Position numbers and translations under genes: made by a program
Source: Bacteroides luhongzhouii
GTDB taxonomy: Bacteria > Bacteroidota > Bacteroidia > Bacteroidales > Bacteroidaceae
NCBI RefSeq assembly: GCF_009193295.2
Contig: NZ_CP059973.1
Span: 4,278,001 to 4,342,000 of the forward strand
Direction of reading: 5' to 3'
DNA: 64,000 bases
Part shown: piece after piece, positions 1-8,213 of the stretch
How positions within the stretch are numbered: position 1 is the stretch's first letter
Layout: each line of letters starts with the position of its first letter
The notes under the pieces: generated by a model
Seen by the model: the letters and a program-made list of their open reading frames with translations, nothing else
The model's database searches: none
What the model was told of the DNA's origin: nothing

Positions 1-34
1 GTATCCATCTTTCCTTAGGCGATACCGAAGATTG

Positions 35-397
35 TTAAGCTTTCTCCGTTTTTTCTTTTCCATCAAAATCTATTTTTTGTTCTCCTTCCCATTTTAATAA
101 GATATAGTAGAAATCAGCCTGCAGAACATCAGGAACTTTATTCATATACATTCGCTTCACCATATTGACAAATGCCCCAGGTTCATATCCTGTATCAAGA
201 AAACTTATAAATTCATTCACTCGATTAAGTTTCATGATGCGCATACCTTTAATTGTAGCTGTTCCAATATATTGCCCTTTCAATTCAATTCGATATGTCC
301 TATTGATTTGATATTTGGAAGTGGCGAGGCGAAAAGTAGTGAAGCATTTACACTTTAACTTTCCATTCCAACCATCCGAGAACCTAATAACTTCCAT
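35..397 (-). CDS. Small mobile-element protein, possibly ASCH/PUA-like
   Basis: A 120-residue protein read from the ATG at 397. A longer frame starting at 481 exists, but it would run back through the preceding gene. The chosen ATG lies one base after the stop of the upstream gene (399-731), with a purine-rich AGGGGAAAGGGGAA stretch just ahead of it, so the two are probably translationally coupled. The order of basic and aromatic residues (FTTFRLATSKYQINRTY, then IELKGQYIGTATIKG) resembles ASCH/PUA-like RNA-binding folds seen in phage genomes, but this is a weak resemblance. There is no signal peptide or membrane segment. It is the last gene visible in a leftward operon that continues outside the window. 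Confidence 0.55.
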   Translation of the reverse strand: MEVIRFSDGWNGKLKCKCFTTFRLATSKYQINRTYRIELKGQYIGTATIKGMRIMKLNRVNEFISFLDTGYEPGAFVNMVKRMYMNKVPDVLQADFYYILLKWEGEQKIDFDGKEKTEKA

Positions 398-398
398 A

Positions 399-731
399 TT
401 ATTCCCCTTTCCCCTGATAAATAGTCTCTGTTGGCATAGCTTGCTCAACATATTGAAATAAGAGCCGTGGAATATCCTCAATAATCCTAGTTAAGCTATT
501 CTCCTCAATTAATTTGATAGCCACTGTACTCATGCACTCATCTATTGATGAAACATTTTTCACTTCCACATAAGATAGATTGTTTAGCGCATCAACAAAT
601 GTAAGATACCTCATTACATCAAAAGCGGCTACACAATTTAATACATCATTAAAGGTTGGTTTCGGAATCCAAAATACATCTTCATCATTCTGATTCTGAA
701 GTGTCACAAACGGCTTGTTTTTTGCGTCCAT
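399..731 (-). CDS. Hypothetical protein of the leftward mobile-element operon
   Basis: A 110-residue acidic protein without signal peptide, membrane segment or recognisable catalytic motif. The N-terminal part (KPFVTLQNQNDEDVFWIPK) and the small size recall phage structural or accessory proteins, but I cannot assign a family. It lies in the same direction as the LuxR-type gene upstream, separated by about 60 bp that contain a tRNA-T-arm-like hairpin, and is followed one base later by the next gene. Function unknown. Confidence 0.6.
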   Translation of the reverse strand: MDAKNKPFVTLQNQNDEDVFWIPKPTFNDVLNCVAAFDVMRYLTFVDALNNLSYVEVKNVSSIDECMSTVAIKLIEENSLTRIIEDIPRLLFQYVEQAMPTETIYQGKGE

Positions 732-762
732 AATAATAAGTTTATTAGTTAGTAAATCGTCG

Positions 763-786
763 TTCGAATCCGGGAATCGAACCCGG
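763..786 (-). other. tRNA T-arm-like hairpin without a tRNA
   Basis: On the minus strand the bases form CCGGG-TTCGATT-CCCGG: a 5 bp stem with a 7 nt loop that matches the tRNA T-loop consensus TTCRANY, followed by seven bases (ATTCGAA) where an acceptor strand would be. The rest of a tRNA is absent, because the LuxR-type gene lies directly on its 5' side. It could be an integration-site remnant, a tRNA-like processing signal, or simply an intergenic hairpin. Confidence 0.4.
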
Positions 787-794
787 AAATGCTT

Positions 795-1355
795 TTATTG
801 TAAGTTGTTAGCATGCCAGTAGGAGATCATCTCTCCCACGTTCCTGGCTCCGATTTTAGCTTTAATATTTTCACGATGCCGATTAACAGTCAGAATAGAA
901 ATAGATAGTTCAGAAGCTATATCTTCTGCTGTCAGATGGTCAACTATTAATCGAAAAACTTCCATCTCTCTTTCGGATAATTTAGTAGAGAGCTTAGGTT
1001 TACAAATAACTCCCTCAAAAATACATTCCCCTCTTAACGGACATTTCACCTCTTCGAATTGAAGTCTACCTAAATAATCAATATCATATTTATTTTGATC
1101 GTATTCTCCGAAATTACAACGAACAAACCGATGTGCTACCTTATATTCATAAAATGATTTGTTTCTACTGCTTTTTGAATATAACTCCATTAAGGCCGCA
1201 TGAGCATCAGGATATCTATCGCGAATAATTGTAAGTAGCCAAGCCACTATTTCATTATCAGTTTCCTCAAAAAGACGGGCGGCTTTCCCTTCCTCTTTCA
1301 ACATAACATCCCCCTCGGGAGTGTTATAAAATTCAATATTAGTAAATTGTTTCAT
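795..1355 (-). CDS. LuxR-type helix-turn-helix transcriptional regulator
   Basis: A 186-residue protein with a GerE/LuxR DNA-binding domain at about residues 125-180 (LSEREMEVFRLIVDHLTAED, then IASELSISILTVNRHRENIK). The N-terminal 120 residues are not a receiver or a PAS domain that I recognise. They carry a cysteine group (RCNF, CPLRGEC, GVIC) that could bind metal. Its start codon overlaps the stop of the small upstream gene as ATGA, so the two are coupled. Regulators of this build occur in Bacteroides transposable-phage and prophage modules, which fits the context of a leftward early-type operon opposite an XRE repressor. The target is unknown. Confidence 0.75.
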   Translation of the reverse strand: MKQFTNIEFYNTPEGDVMLKEEGKAARLFEETDNEIVAWLLTIIRDRYPDAHAALMELYSKSSRNKSFYEYKVAHRFVRCNFGEYDQNKYDIDYLGRLQFEEVKCPLRGECIFEGVICKPKLSTKLSEREMEVFRLIVDHLTAEDIASELSISILTVNRHRENIKAKIGARNVGEMISYWHANNLQ

Positions 1356-1567
1356 GCCTTATCGTTAATAGATTCGTTTAAAAGACGCTTGAGTAAACTT
1401 ACTTCAAGAGGTCTAAATGAATTTCCTGACATTTTATTGTAGAAAGATGGTAGAGACACACCACTCTGACGAAGAAATTCATCTCGTAACTCTATTTTCT
1501 TCTCTCTCGATAAGAGATCATAATGGCTTTTAAATACCATTTTTGGTTGTTTTTCTCCTTTTCTCAT
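1352..1567 (-). CDS. Small putative DNA-binding protein, first gene of leftward operon
   Basis: Reads as about 71 residues from the ATG at 1567. Alternative starts are at 1591 and 1540, and the last follows the only SD-like AAGGAG. The sequence is basic and helical (KSHYDLLSREKKIELRDEF, then SGVSLPSFYNKMSGNSFRPL), with a segment resembling a helix-turn-helix, as in Ner/Cro-like early regulators. The stop overlaps the LuxR-type start (ATGA). A sigma-ABfr-like promoter (TTTG, 20 bp, TAGATTTG) lies just upstream, with a palindrome between its two boxes, so the operon is probably repressed there. Confidence 0.6.
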   Translation of the reverse strand: MRKGEKQPKMVFKSHYDLLSREKKIELRDEFLRQSGVSLPSFYNKMSGNSFRPLEVSLLKRLLNESINDKA

Positions 1568-1601
1568 TATTATTATAATTTTTATTCTCATTTTTATAGC
1601 G

Positions 1602-1674
1602 CAAATCTACCACTTATTTGCGATTACCGCAAATAAACAATGAGATATTCGCAATTTTAATTGCGAATATCTCA
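1602..1674. promoter_or_regulatory. Divergent control region with two palindromic operators
   Basis: Minus strand: -7 box TAGATTTG (1609-1602) and TTTG (1633-1630), spacing 20 bp, driving the leftward operon. A 9+9 bp palindrome TTATTTGCG-N5-CGCAAATAA (1614-1636) lies between and over these boxes. A second, perfect 16+16 bp palindrome (1641-1674, arm TGAGATATTCGCAATT) with a 2 nt centre lies toward the XRE gene. Both palindromes share a TTGCG/CGCAA core, as expected for two sites of one dimeric repressor, presumably the neighbouring XRE protein. Confidence 0.65.
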
Positions 1675-1704
1675 AATTACCAGTTAGGATTTTAGTTTAA
1701 CTTT

Positions 1705-2043
1705 ATGAATATGAATGTAATAGAGAATATTAAGCAATTAAGGGCCGAAAAGGGTATTCCGCAAAAGAATTTGGCGGATGCATTAAACGTTGACATTTCT
1801 GTCATTAGCAATATTGAAAATGGGAAACGTGAATTAAAGGTTAGTGAACTTGAGATTATCGCAAATTGCCTTGAAGTAAGAGTTATTGATTTATTCACAT
1901 ATCCACAAAAATATGTTATTAGTAACAAGAATTGCGAGGAGCCTATTGAAGCCGTATTGCAAATAAAATTGGGAAAAGATAAAAAAGATCAAGTACTACG
2001 TCTCGTTTTTGGAGATAATAATCTTGAGATATTAAGTAAATAA
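1705..2043 (+). CDS. XRE-family helix-turn-helix repressor
   Basis: A 112-residue protein with an HTH_3/XRE domain at residues 5-60. The motif is IKQLRAEKGIPQKNLADAL followed by the recognition part VDISVISNIENGKRE. The C-terminal half (about 65-112) is a short beta-rich tail of unknown role. It may start at the third codon (Met3). It is transcribed away from the leftward operon, and the 16+16 bp palindrome immediately upstream is a plausible autoregulatory operator. By position it is the likely lysogeny-type repressor of the module. Confidence 0.8.
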   Translation: MNMNVIENIKQLRAEKGIPQKNLADALNVDISVISNIENGKRELKVSELEIIANCLEVRVIDLFTYPQKYVISNKNCEEPIEAVLQIKLGKDKKDQVLRLVFGDNNLEILSK

Positions 2044-2061
2044 CATACATAATAATAAAAT

Positions 2062-2415
2062 ATGAAAGAAATGCAAGCATTAAACAACCTCCTAACAAAA
2101 ACTTTTCTTGATATTTCTAATGAGATTAGAAATATTGGTTATAATGTGGAATATACAAATAACTCTCAAAAAGAATATGATAGCTATTGTATTACTCGTG
2201 AGAATGAGATTTATTACATATTAAAAATGGGCATTACTTCACCTGGCACAATCAAAGTCCAATTAGAAGGGAATGAGCTAATTTTACAAAAAAATACAAT
2301 AAAAATAGTAAAGAATGATACTCCCCAAAATATAATAGAAGAAATAAGAAAAGGGTTCGAGCCTATTATTTCAAAAATTGAGTCTATGCACACAGAAGCA
2401 GAAAATATACAATAA
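2062..2415 (+). CDS. Hypothetical protein downstream of the XRE repressor
   Basis: A 117-residue soluble protein, rich in Ile, Glu, Asn and Lys, with no motif I recognise. The middle (YYILKMGITSPGTIKVQLEG) looks beta-stranded and the ends look helical. It starts 18 bp after the XRE gene and is probably cotranscribed with it. It is the last gene of the mobile-type module, and its stop runs directly into an 18 bp-spaced direct repeat. Confidence 0.6.
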   Translation: MKEMQALNNLLTKTFLDISNEIRNIGYNVEYTNNSQKEYDSYCITRENEIYYILKMGITSPGTIKVQLEGNELILQKNTIKIVKNDTPQNIIEEIRKGFEPIISKIESMHTEAENIQ

Positions 2416-2444
2416 TAGACAATTATCAACCAATTGACAATTAT
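2414..2444. repeat. Two direct copies of AAT(A/T)GACAATTAT, 18 bp apart
   Basis: AATAGACAATTAT (2414-2426) and AATTGACAATTAT (2432-2444) differ at one base and repeat with an 18 bp period, just after the last gene of the mobile-type module. Spaced copies of a short site near an element end could be recombinase- or transposase-binding sites, but no border duplication is visible. Confidence 0.4.
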
Positions 2445-2509
2445 AGACTAAAATTATCGGTATAAGAAGGATATAGAGCGTATGGAGTGACTTTCCCGCT
2501 ACCCCGACG

Positions 2510-2564
2510 AAAAAGAAAACGCTGATAATTAAGTTGCAAACTTGGCTATCAGCGTTTTCTTTTT
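2510..2564. terminator. Bidirectional intrinsic terminator
   Basis: A perfect 17 bp inverted repeat (arm AAAAGAAAACGCTGATA at 2511-2527, partner at 2547-2563) with a 19 nt loop. A-rich and T-rich flanks make it usable in both directions. It closes the XRE/117-residue gene pair. Confidence 0.8.
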
Positions 2565-2636
2565 ATTCAAAAACTCCAAAAGCCATCGAAGAAACAACTA
2601 AACAAGCTAAAACAAAACAACTTATAAATTATTATT

Positions 2637-2999
2637 ATGAAAAACATTTTATTTACACTTTTTGCTATTCTGATCTTAACTAGCTGTAGCAAAGATGATG
2701 ATAACTGGATCGAGCTTAACGAAAACAATATCGTGGGTAATTGGTCGACAGGCATTAAAGGCTCGCATAAGTTTTTAAATTTCGGAAACGATGACAAAGG
2801 CTCTTTTGGAATTTATAGCAATGCAGATCCCATTTCTTTCCAAACGTTCAAATACAAAGTCGAAGATAGTAAGATTTACATCTATGATGTATTCCCAAAA
2901 GGTAAGTCACCATATTATTTGGACTGTAAAATATCAAATAATAAACTCAAAATTGAAAATGGTGAGGAATCTGGTACTTACGAAAAATTAGAATACTAA
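2637..2999 (+). CDS. Small surface lipoprotein, lipocalin-like
   Basis: A 120-residue lipoprotein. The signal peptide ends in lipobox LTSC (Cys17), followed by SKDDD, an acidic/lysine stretch that matches the Bacteroidetes lipoprotein export signal for surface exposure. The mature part begins with NIVGNWSTG, typical of lipocalin-like small beta-barrel lipoproteins of Bacteroides, and ends in short beta strands. It is the first of three small envelope genes flanked by terminators. Substrate unknown. Confidence 0.65.
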   Translation: MKNILFTLFAILILTSCSKDDDNWIELNENNIVGNWSTGIKGSHKFLNFGNDDKGSFGIYSNADPISFQTFKYKVEDSKIYIYDVFPKGKSPYYLDCKISNNKLKIENGEESGTYEKLEY

Positions 3000-3056
3000 C
3001 TACTTCCAAACTTAAAAATGCTTAGAATTAATAGTATAACACAAAAAATAATATTT

Positions 3057-3272
3057 ATGAAAACAGCTTTTTTATTGGGCAGCATAGGATCAGGACTAAT
3101 TCTATTATGCCACCTTTATTCGTTTGTCCAAATGATCATAATGAATCGCCCCGATTATTTGTATCCGACATATTACATCCAATCCATTATCATCTTCATA
3201 GCATGGACTTTGATTTTCATTTGCTTTATGATCGCTTACCAAAAACAAAACAATAAATCATGGAAGGATTAA
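3057..3272 (+). CDS. Small membrane protein, two transmembrane segments
   Basis: The start at 3057 is preferred over 3018, because the extra N-terminal residues are polar and AT-rich and the 3057 ATG begins a normal membrane protein. About 71 residues, with hydrophobic segments at roughly 3-26 and 39-60 (IIIFIAWTLIFICFMIAY). No family recognised. Its last 13 bp overlap the next gene, so the two are coupled and their products may interact in the inner membrane. Confidence 0.5.
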   Translation: MKTAFLLGSIGSGLILLCHLYSFVQMIIMNRPDYLYPTYYIQSIIIFIAWTLIFICFMIAYQKQNNKSWKD

Positions 3273-3628
3273 TACAATTCACAGGCATAGTGATCATTGC
3301 ATTTGGAATACTGCAAATCATCCTTTTCTTTAAAGTTTGGGGAATGACTAATAACGTCAAACGTATTTGGAAGAAAATAGATAATAAAGACTTTCTTTCC
3401 GATGCTTGTGTTTCTTATATAAAAGGCAACTTGGAAGAAACAGAAAGATTGGCAAATGAAGCTTTTCTACAGGAAGTAGCTTTGCTTTCTAAATCATCTG
3501 AATCTTATGAAGATTGGATCGATAATTATATAAAAATAAAAGAAAAATATACCCGTATCTTCAAGAAAATAGATAAGCCAGCTCCTGACTTTAATAAATA
3601 CGAAGAACCGAAGATGTATCTACTTTAA
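3260..3628 (+). CDS. Membrane-anchored protein with helical cytoplasmic domain
   Basis: A 122-residue protein: one N-terminal membrane segment (about 5-27, FTGIVIIAFGILQIILFF), then a charged helical domain of about 90 residues. It overlaps the preceding small membrane protein by 13 bp. The segment LEETERLANEAFLQEVALL looks like a single TPR-type helix pair, but this is only suggestive. Function unknown. Confidence 0.55.
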   Translation: MEGLIQFTGIVIIAFGILQIILFFKVWGMTNNVKRIWKKIDNKDFLSDACVSYIKGNLEETERLANEAFLQEVALLSKSSESYEDWIDNYIKIKEKYTRIFKKIDKPAPDFNKYEEPKMYLL

Positions 3629-3637
3629 ACAACAGAG

Positions 3638-3678
3638 AAAAAATAAGGCTGACATAACGAGTATCAGCCTTATTTTTT
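3638..3678. terminator. Bidirectional intrinsic terminator
   Basis: A perfect 15 bp inverted repeat (AAAAAATAAGGCTGA at 3638-3652 with TCAGCCTTATTTTTT at 3664-3678) and an 11 nt loop, between the convergent membrane-protein gene and trmN6. Usable by both. Confidence 0.85.
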
Positions 3679-3691
3679 ACATATATCCATA

Positions 3692-4402
3692 TCACATATT
3701 CAAATAATACTCCCGCGTCAACGCTATATATTCCTCGCTATACTGATGACGTGCCAATTCCGTCAACAATTCTTCTACCACACACTCCTGAACGGAAAAA
3801 GAAAAGGTAATCAGCGTACGTTTTGAGACACCGCCGGGTTTAGTAATCACATGAAGTTGACGAACCGCATACAACTTCTTCGCAAACGCAATCTCCTTTA
3901 CCCGATCGGCCACATCTGACGGAATGACCACCGTAAAAAGTCCGTCGTCCGCTAACAACTCACTAACTCCTTCCAACAAATCGCCATAAGTCAATGAATC
4001 ATTGTGACGGGCCGTAGCCCTCTGCCGATCCGGACACTCCAGAGAATCGACAAAATAAGGAGGATTTGAAACAATCACGTCAAATTTATCCGAAGACCGG
4101 TATTTCTTAAAGTCAGCCTGCACCACCTCTACCCGCTCCCGCCAAGGAGAACGAACCACATTTTCCCTGGCCTGTCCGGCAGCCGCCTCGTCTATCTCCA
4201 ATGCCACAATCTTTGCGTCCGGCAAACTGCGTTGAGCCAACATTAAAGCCACCAACCCCGTCCCCGTACCAATATCCAATATCCGGCGCGCACCCTCAAC
4301 TGAAGCCCAAGCTCCCAAAAGCACCCCATCCGTACCGACTTTCATAGCACATTGATCGTGCCACACTGTAAATTGCTTAAATTGAAAATAAGGATTCGAC
4401 AT
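3692..4402 (-). CDS. trmN6: tRNA1(Val) (adenine(37)-N6)-methyltransferase
   Basis: A 236-residue class I SAM-dependent methyltransferase of the TrmN6/YfiC type. The N-terminus (FQFKQFTVWHDQCAMKVGTD) is the family's substrate-contact segment. The SAM-binding motif I is ILDIGTGTGLVALML (about 41-55), and the catalytic motif SNPPYF (about 115) is typical of N6-adenine methyltransferases. In Escherichia coli the enzyme modifies A37 of tRNA1(Val). Length and domain content are normal. It is a single gene, convergent with the small membrane gene and divergent from lon. Confidence 0.85.
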   Translation of the reverse strand: MSNPYFQFKQFTVWHDQCAMKVGTDGVLLGAWASVEGARRILDIGTGTGLVALMLAQRSLPDAKIVALEIDEAAAGQARENVVRSPWRERVEVVQADFKKYRSSDKFDVIVSNPPYFVDSLECPDRQRATARHNDSLTYGDLLEGVSELLADDGLFTVVIPSDVADRVKEIAFAKKLYAVRQLHVITKPGGVSKRTLITFSFSVQECVVEELLTELARHQYSEEYIALTREYYLNM

Positions 4403-4559
4403 TTTATCCGTTTGTCTTAAAGCTGTTTTATTCTACTATTTTATTGCAAATCGCCAAAAATAAATAATAATTATGGAATACTCCCTCTACAAACCGATAT
4501 TTTGGCATTGTTTTTGTGTTTTTATTCTGCGCAGTGCTTTATTATTAGAGAGAATCAAT

Positions 4560-4567
4560 TAACTTTG
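4560..4567 (+). promoter_or_regulatory. Probable sigma-ABfr -7 box of lon
   Basis: TAACTTTG matches TAnnTTTG, 50 bp ahead of the lon start. The -33 element is poorly conserved. No CIRCE-like heat-shock repeat was seen in the 215 bp gap. Confidence 0.5.
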
Positions 4568-4617
4568 CAAACGATTTATGCATATCAGTATGACATAAAC
4601 TAAATTAAAACGAAAAG

Positions 4618-7083
4618 ATGAAAGAAAGATATTTATTGGAAGATGGAAGCGAAAACGGCTTCTCGCTAATCACTGACTATGATGGGAACGATGAACAGGC
4701 ATTTGATGTAAATGTGAAATCTGGTGAAATTCTTCCGGTACTCCCCCTACGCAACATGGTATTGTTTCCTGGAGTATTCCTACCAATCACAGTGGGCCGT
4801 AAGTCTTCTCTGAAACTCATACGCGACGCTGACAAGAAACATAAAGATATTGCCGTAGTATGCCAGAGATCGGCACATACAGAAGATCCGAAACTGGACG
4901 ATTTACACAATATCGGTACCGTAGGACGAATTGTGAGGATATTGGAAATGCCCGATCAGACAACAACTGTCATCCTTCAGGGAATGAAACGTCTGAACCT
5001 GATAAGCATTATCGAAACCCATCCGTACCTGAAAGGTGAAATAGAGCTTCTGGAAGAAGACATTCCAAGCAAAGACGATAAAGAGTTTCAAGCCTTGGTA
5101 GAAACCTGCAAGGACTTGACTATGAGATATATCAAATCGTCAGACGTGATGCATCAGGATTCGTCATTTGCTATTAAGAATATCAATAGTCCGACGTTCC
5201 TGATCAATTTCATCTGCTCGAACCTGCCGTTCAAGAAAGACGAGAAGATGGACTTGTTGAGCATCCACTCATTGCGTGAACGCACATACCATTTACTGGA
5301 AATCCTGAACCGCGAAGTGCAGTTGGCAGAAATCAAGGCATCCATCCAAATGCGTGCCCGCGAAGATATCGACCAGCAGCAACGCGAATATTTCCTGCAA
5401 CAGCAAATCAAGACTATCCAGGATGAACTGGGTGGCGGCGGCCAGGAGCAGGAAATGGAAGAAATGCGCCAAAAGGCAGAAAAAATGCGTTGGAACGCAG
5501 AAGTCAGGGAAACATTCATGAAAGAACTGGCTAAACTGGAACGCACCCATCCGCAATCTCCAGATTACAGCGTACAGCTTAATTATCTGCAAACCATGCT
5601 CAATCTTCCATGGGGTACGTATACAACTGATAATCTGAACCTTAAAAACGCAGAAAAGACGTTGAACAAAGACCATTACGGACTGGAGAAAGTGAAAGAA
5701 CGCATTTTGGAACATTTGGCTGTATTAAAGCTGAAAGGTGATATGAAATCACCGATTATTTGCTTATATGGCCCTCCGGGAGTAGGTAAAACATCTCTCG
5801 GAAAATCCATTGCGTCTGCGCTCAAACGGAAATATGTACGTATGTCCTTGGGCGGCGTGCATGATGAAGCTGAAATCCGCGGCCATCGGAAAACTTATAT
5901 CGGTGCCATGCCCGGACGAATCATCAAAAGCTTGATTAAAGCCGGTGCATCCAACCCTGTCTTCATCTTGGATGAAATAGACAAGGTCAGTGCCGACCGT
6001 CAGGGAGATCCCTCTTCCGCATTGCTGGAAGTGCTTGACCCGGAACAGAATACTTCTTTCCACGATAACTTTCTGGATGTAGATTACGACCTCTCAAAGG
6101 TATTGTTTATCGCAACAGCCAACAACCTGAATACAATCCCCGGCCCATTGCTCGACCGTATGGAATTAATTGAGGTTAGCGGATATATCACGGAAGAGAA
6201 AGTAGAGATAGCCCGCAAGCATCTGGTTCCCAAAGAGCTGGAAGCCAACGGACTTAAAAAGACAGATATCAAGCTTCCCAAAGATACGCTGGAAGCTATC
6301 ATCGAGTCATATACCCGTGAGAGCGGCGTTCGTGAACTGGAAAAGAAAATTGGTAAAATCCTTCGTAAATCAGCCCGTCAATATGCCACGGACGGTCATT
6401 TCACCAAAACAGAAATCAAACCGTCGGATTTGTATGACTTCCTGGGAGCACCGGAATATACACGTGACAAGTATCAGGGAAATGATTACGCAGGCGTAGT
6501 CACCGGATTGGCATGGACAGCCGTCGGAGGCGAAATCTTATTTGTAGAAACGAGCTTGAGCCGTGGCAAGGGCGGACGTCTCACACTGACCGGTAACCTG
6601 GGAGATGTGATGAAAGAGTCTGCCATGCTGGCACTTGAATATATCAAGGCACACGCTTCTATCCTGAATCTGGACGAGGATATCTTCGACAACTGGAATA
6701 TCCATATCCACGTTCCGGAAGGCGCAATTCCGAAAGACGGCCCGTCGGCAGGTATCACGATGGCTACCTCCCTAGCTTCTGCCCTAACTCAAAGAAAAGT
6801 GAAAGCCAACATTGCCATGACAGGCGAAATTACCCTTCGTGGCAAAGTGCTTCCCGTGGGTGGCATCAAAGAGAAGATATTGGCAGCCAAGCGCGCCGGA
6901 ATCAAGGAAATCATCATGAGTGCCGAGAACAAAAAAAACATAGATGAGATTCAGGAGATTTATCTGAAAGGACTGACTTTCCACTATGTGAACGATATAA
7001 AAGAAGTATTTGCCATCGCGCTGACCAATGAGAAAGTGGCGGATGCTATTGATTTATCTGTTAAGAAACCCAGCCAGGAATGA
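4618..7083 (+). CDS. lon: ATP-dependent protease Lon
   Basis: An 821-residue Lon, full length. It has an N-terminal substrate-binding domain (about 35-240, [18 protein letters not shown]), a coiled-coil linker (about 245-300), an AAA+ module with Walker A GPPGVGKT (385-392) and Walker B FILDEID, and a C-terminal peptidase domain. The catalytic dyad is present: Ser710 in KDGPSAG and Lys753 in GGIKEK, 43 residues apart as in E. coli Lon. It degrades misfolded and regulatory proteins in the cytoplasm. Its TGA stop overlaps the tgt start (ATGA), so translation is coupled into tgt and lptG. Confidence 0.97.
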   Translation: MKERYLLEDGSENGFSLITDYDGNDEQAFDVNVKSGEILPVLPLRNMVLFPGVFLPITVGRKSSLKLIRDADKKHKDIAVVCQRSAHTEDPKLDDLHNIGTVGRIVRILEMPDQTTTVILQGMKRLNLISIIETHPYLKGEIELLEEDIPSKDDKEFQALVETCKDLTMRYIKSSDVMHQDSSFAIKNINSPTFLINFICSNLPFKKDEKMDLLSIHSLRERTYHLLEILNREVQLAEIKASIQMRAREDIDQQQREYFLQQQIKTIQDELGGGGQEQEMEEMRQKAEKMRWNAEVRETFMKELAKLERTHPQSPDYSVQLNYLQTMLNLPWGTYTTDNLNLKNAEKTLNKDHYGLEKVKERILEHLAVLKLKGDMKSPIICLYGPPGVGKTSLGKSIASALKRKYVRMSLGGVHDEAEIRGHRKTYIGAMPGRIIKSLIKAGASNPVFILDEIDKVSADRQGDPSSALLEVLDPEQNTSFHDNFLDVDYDLSKVLFIATANNLNTIPGPLLDRMELIEVSGYITEEKVEIARKHLVPKELEANGLKKTDIKLPKDTLEAIIESYTRESGVRELEKKIGKILRKSARQYATDGHFTKTEIKPSDLYDFLGAPEYTRDKYQGNDYAGVVTGLAWTAVGGEILFVETSLSRGKGGRLTLTGNLGDVMKESAMLALEYIKAHASILNLDEDIFDNWNIHIHVPEGAIPKDGPSAGITMATSLASALTQRKVKANIAMTGEITLRGKVLPVGGIKEKILAAKRAGIKEIIMSAENKKNIDEIQEIYLKGLTFHYVNDIKEVFAIALTNEKVADAIDLSVKKPSQE

Positions 7084-8210
7084 CATTTGAGTTACAATAT
7101 ACAGATACTAAAAGTAATGCCCGTGCAGGTCTGATTACCACAGACCACGGGCAGATACAAACACCAATTTTTATGCCGGTGGGCACACTGGGCACGGTTA
7201 AGGGAGTACATCTGACCGAATTGAAAGAGGATATTCAGGCACAGATTATTCTGGGCAATACCTATCACCTCTATTTGCGTCCGGGGCTGGACGTAATCGA
7301 GAAAGCAGGCGGACTGCACCGTTTTAATGGTTTCGACCGCCCGATGCTGACTGACAGCGGTGGTTTCCAAGTATTCTCTTTAGCCGGAATCAGAAAACTG
7401 CGTGAAGAAGGAGCCGAATTTCGTTCGCATATCGACGGAAGCAAGCACGTCTTCACTCCGGAAAAGGTGATGGACATAGAACGCACCATCGGCGCGGACA
7501 TTATGATGGCTTTTGACGAATGTCCTCCCGGTGACTCGAATTATGAGTATGCCAAAAAGTCATTAGGTTTGACACACAGATGGCTCGACCGTTGTATACA
7601 ACGTTTTAACGAGACGGAACCTAAATATGGTTACAACCAGGCTCTCTTCCCTATCGTGCAAGGTTGTGTCTATCCCGACCTGCGCAAGCAATCAGCAGAG
7701 TTTATCGCGTCCAAAGGCGCCGACGGAAACGCTATTGGCGGTTTGGCAGTAGGCGAACCGGTAGACAAGATGTATGAAATGATCGAGATTGTCAATGAAA
7801 TACTTCCCAAAGACAAACCCCGCTACCTGATGGGCGTCGGAACTCCTGTCAATATTCTTGAAGGAATAGAGCGTGGCGTGGATATGTTCGACTGCGTTAT
7901 GCCTACACGAAACGGACGAAATGGCATGTTGTTCACCAAGGATGGCATTATCAATATGCGAAACAAGAAATGGGAAACCGACTTCTCTCCCATCGAAGCC
8001 GACGGTGCTTCAAGCGTAGATACGTTGTACAGCAAGGCTTATTTGCGCCATCTTTTCCATGCGCAAGAGCTACTGGCCATGCAAATTGCCTCGATACACA
8101 ACCTGGCATTCTATCTGTGGCTGGCAGGAGAAGCAAGAAAGCATATTATCGCCGGAGATTTCTCGACCTGGAAACCGATGATGGTCAAAAGAGTATCAAC
8201 TAGATTATAA
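7080..8210 (+). CDS. tgt: Queuine tRNA-ribosyltransferase (tRNA-guanine transglycosylase)
   Basis: A 376-residue Tgt of normal length. It exchanges guanine-34 for a queuosine precursor in tRNAs with GUN anticodons. Visible family blocks are LTDSGGFQVFSL (substrate Asp, about 90-101), FDECPPGD, the catalytic VDMFDCVMPTRNGRNG, and the conserved GVGTPVN. The usual zinc ligands CxCxxC are not seen near the C-terminus: the segment after NMRNKKW has no cysteines, so this version appears to lack the structural zinc site. It overlaps lon by 4 bp and is followed by the LptG-type gene after 3 bp. Confidence 0.94.
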   Translation: MTFELQYTDTKSNARAGLITTDHGQIQTPIFMPVGTLGTVKGVHLTELKEDIQAQIILGNTYHLYLRPGLDVIEKAGGLHRFNGFDRPMLTDSGGFQVFSLAGIRKLREEGAEFRSHIDGSKHVFTPEKVMDIERTIGADIMMAFDECPPGDSNYEYAKKSLGLTHRWLDRCIQRFNETEPKYGYNQALFPIVQGCVYPDLRKQSAEFIASKGADGNAIGGLAVGEPVDKMYEMIEIVNEILPKDKPRYLMGVGTPVNILEGIERGVDMFDCVMPTRNGRNGMLFTKDGIINMRNKKWETDFSPIEADGASSVDTLYSKAYLRHLFHAQELLAMQIASIHNLAFYLWLAGEARKHIIAGDFSTWKPMMVKRVSTRL

Positions 8211-8213
8211 GAA

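Noticed and set aside
2510..2564. Possible element terminal inverted repeat
   Set aside because: The perfect stem with A/T flanks is a typical terminator and no second copy is visible in the window.
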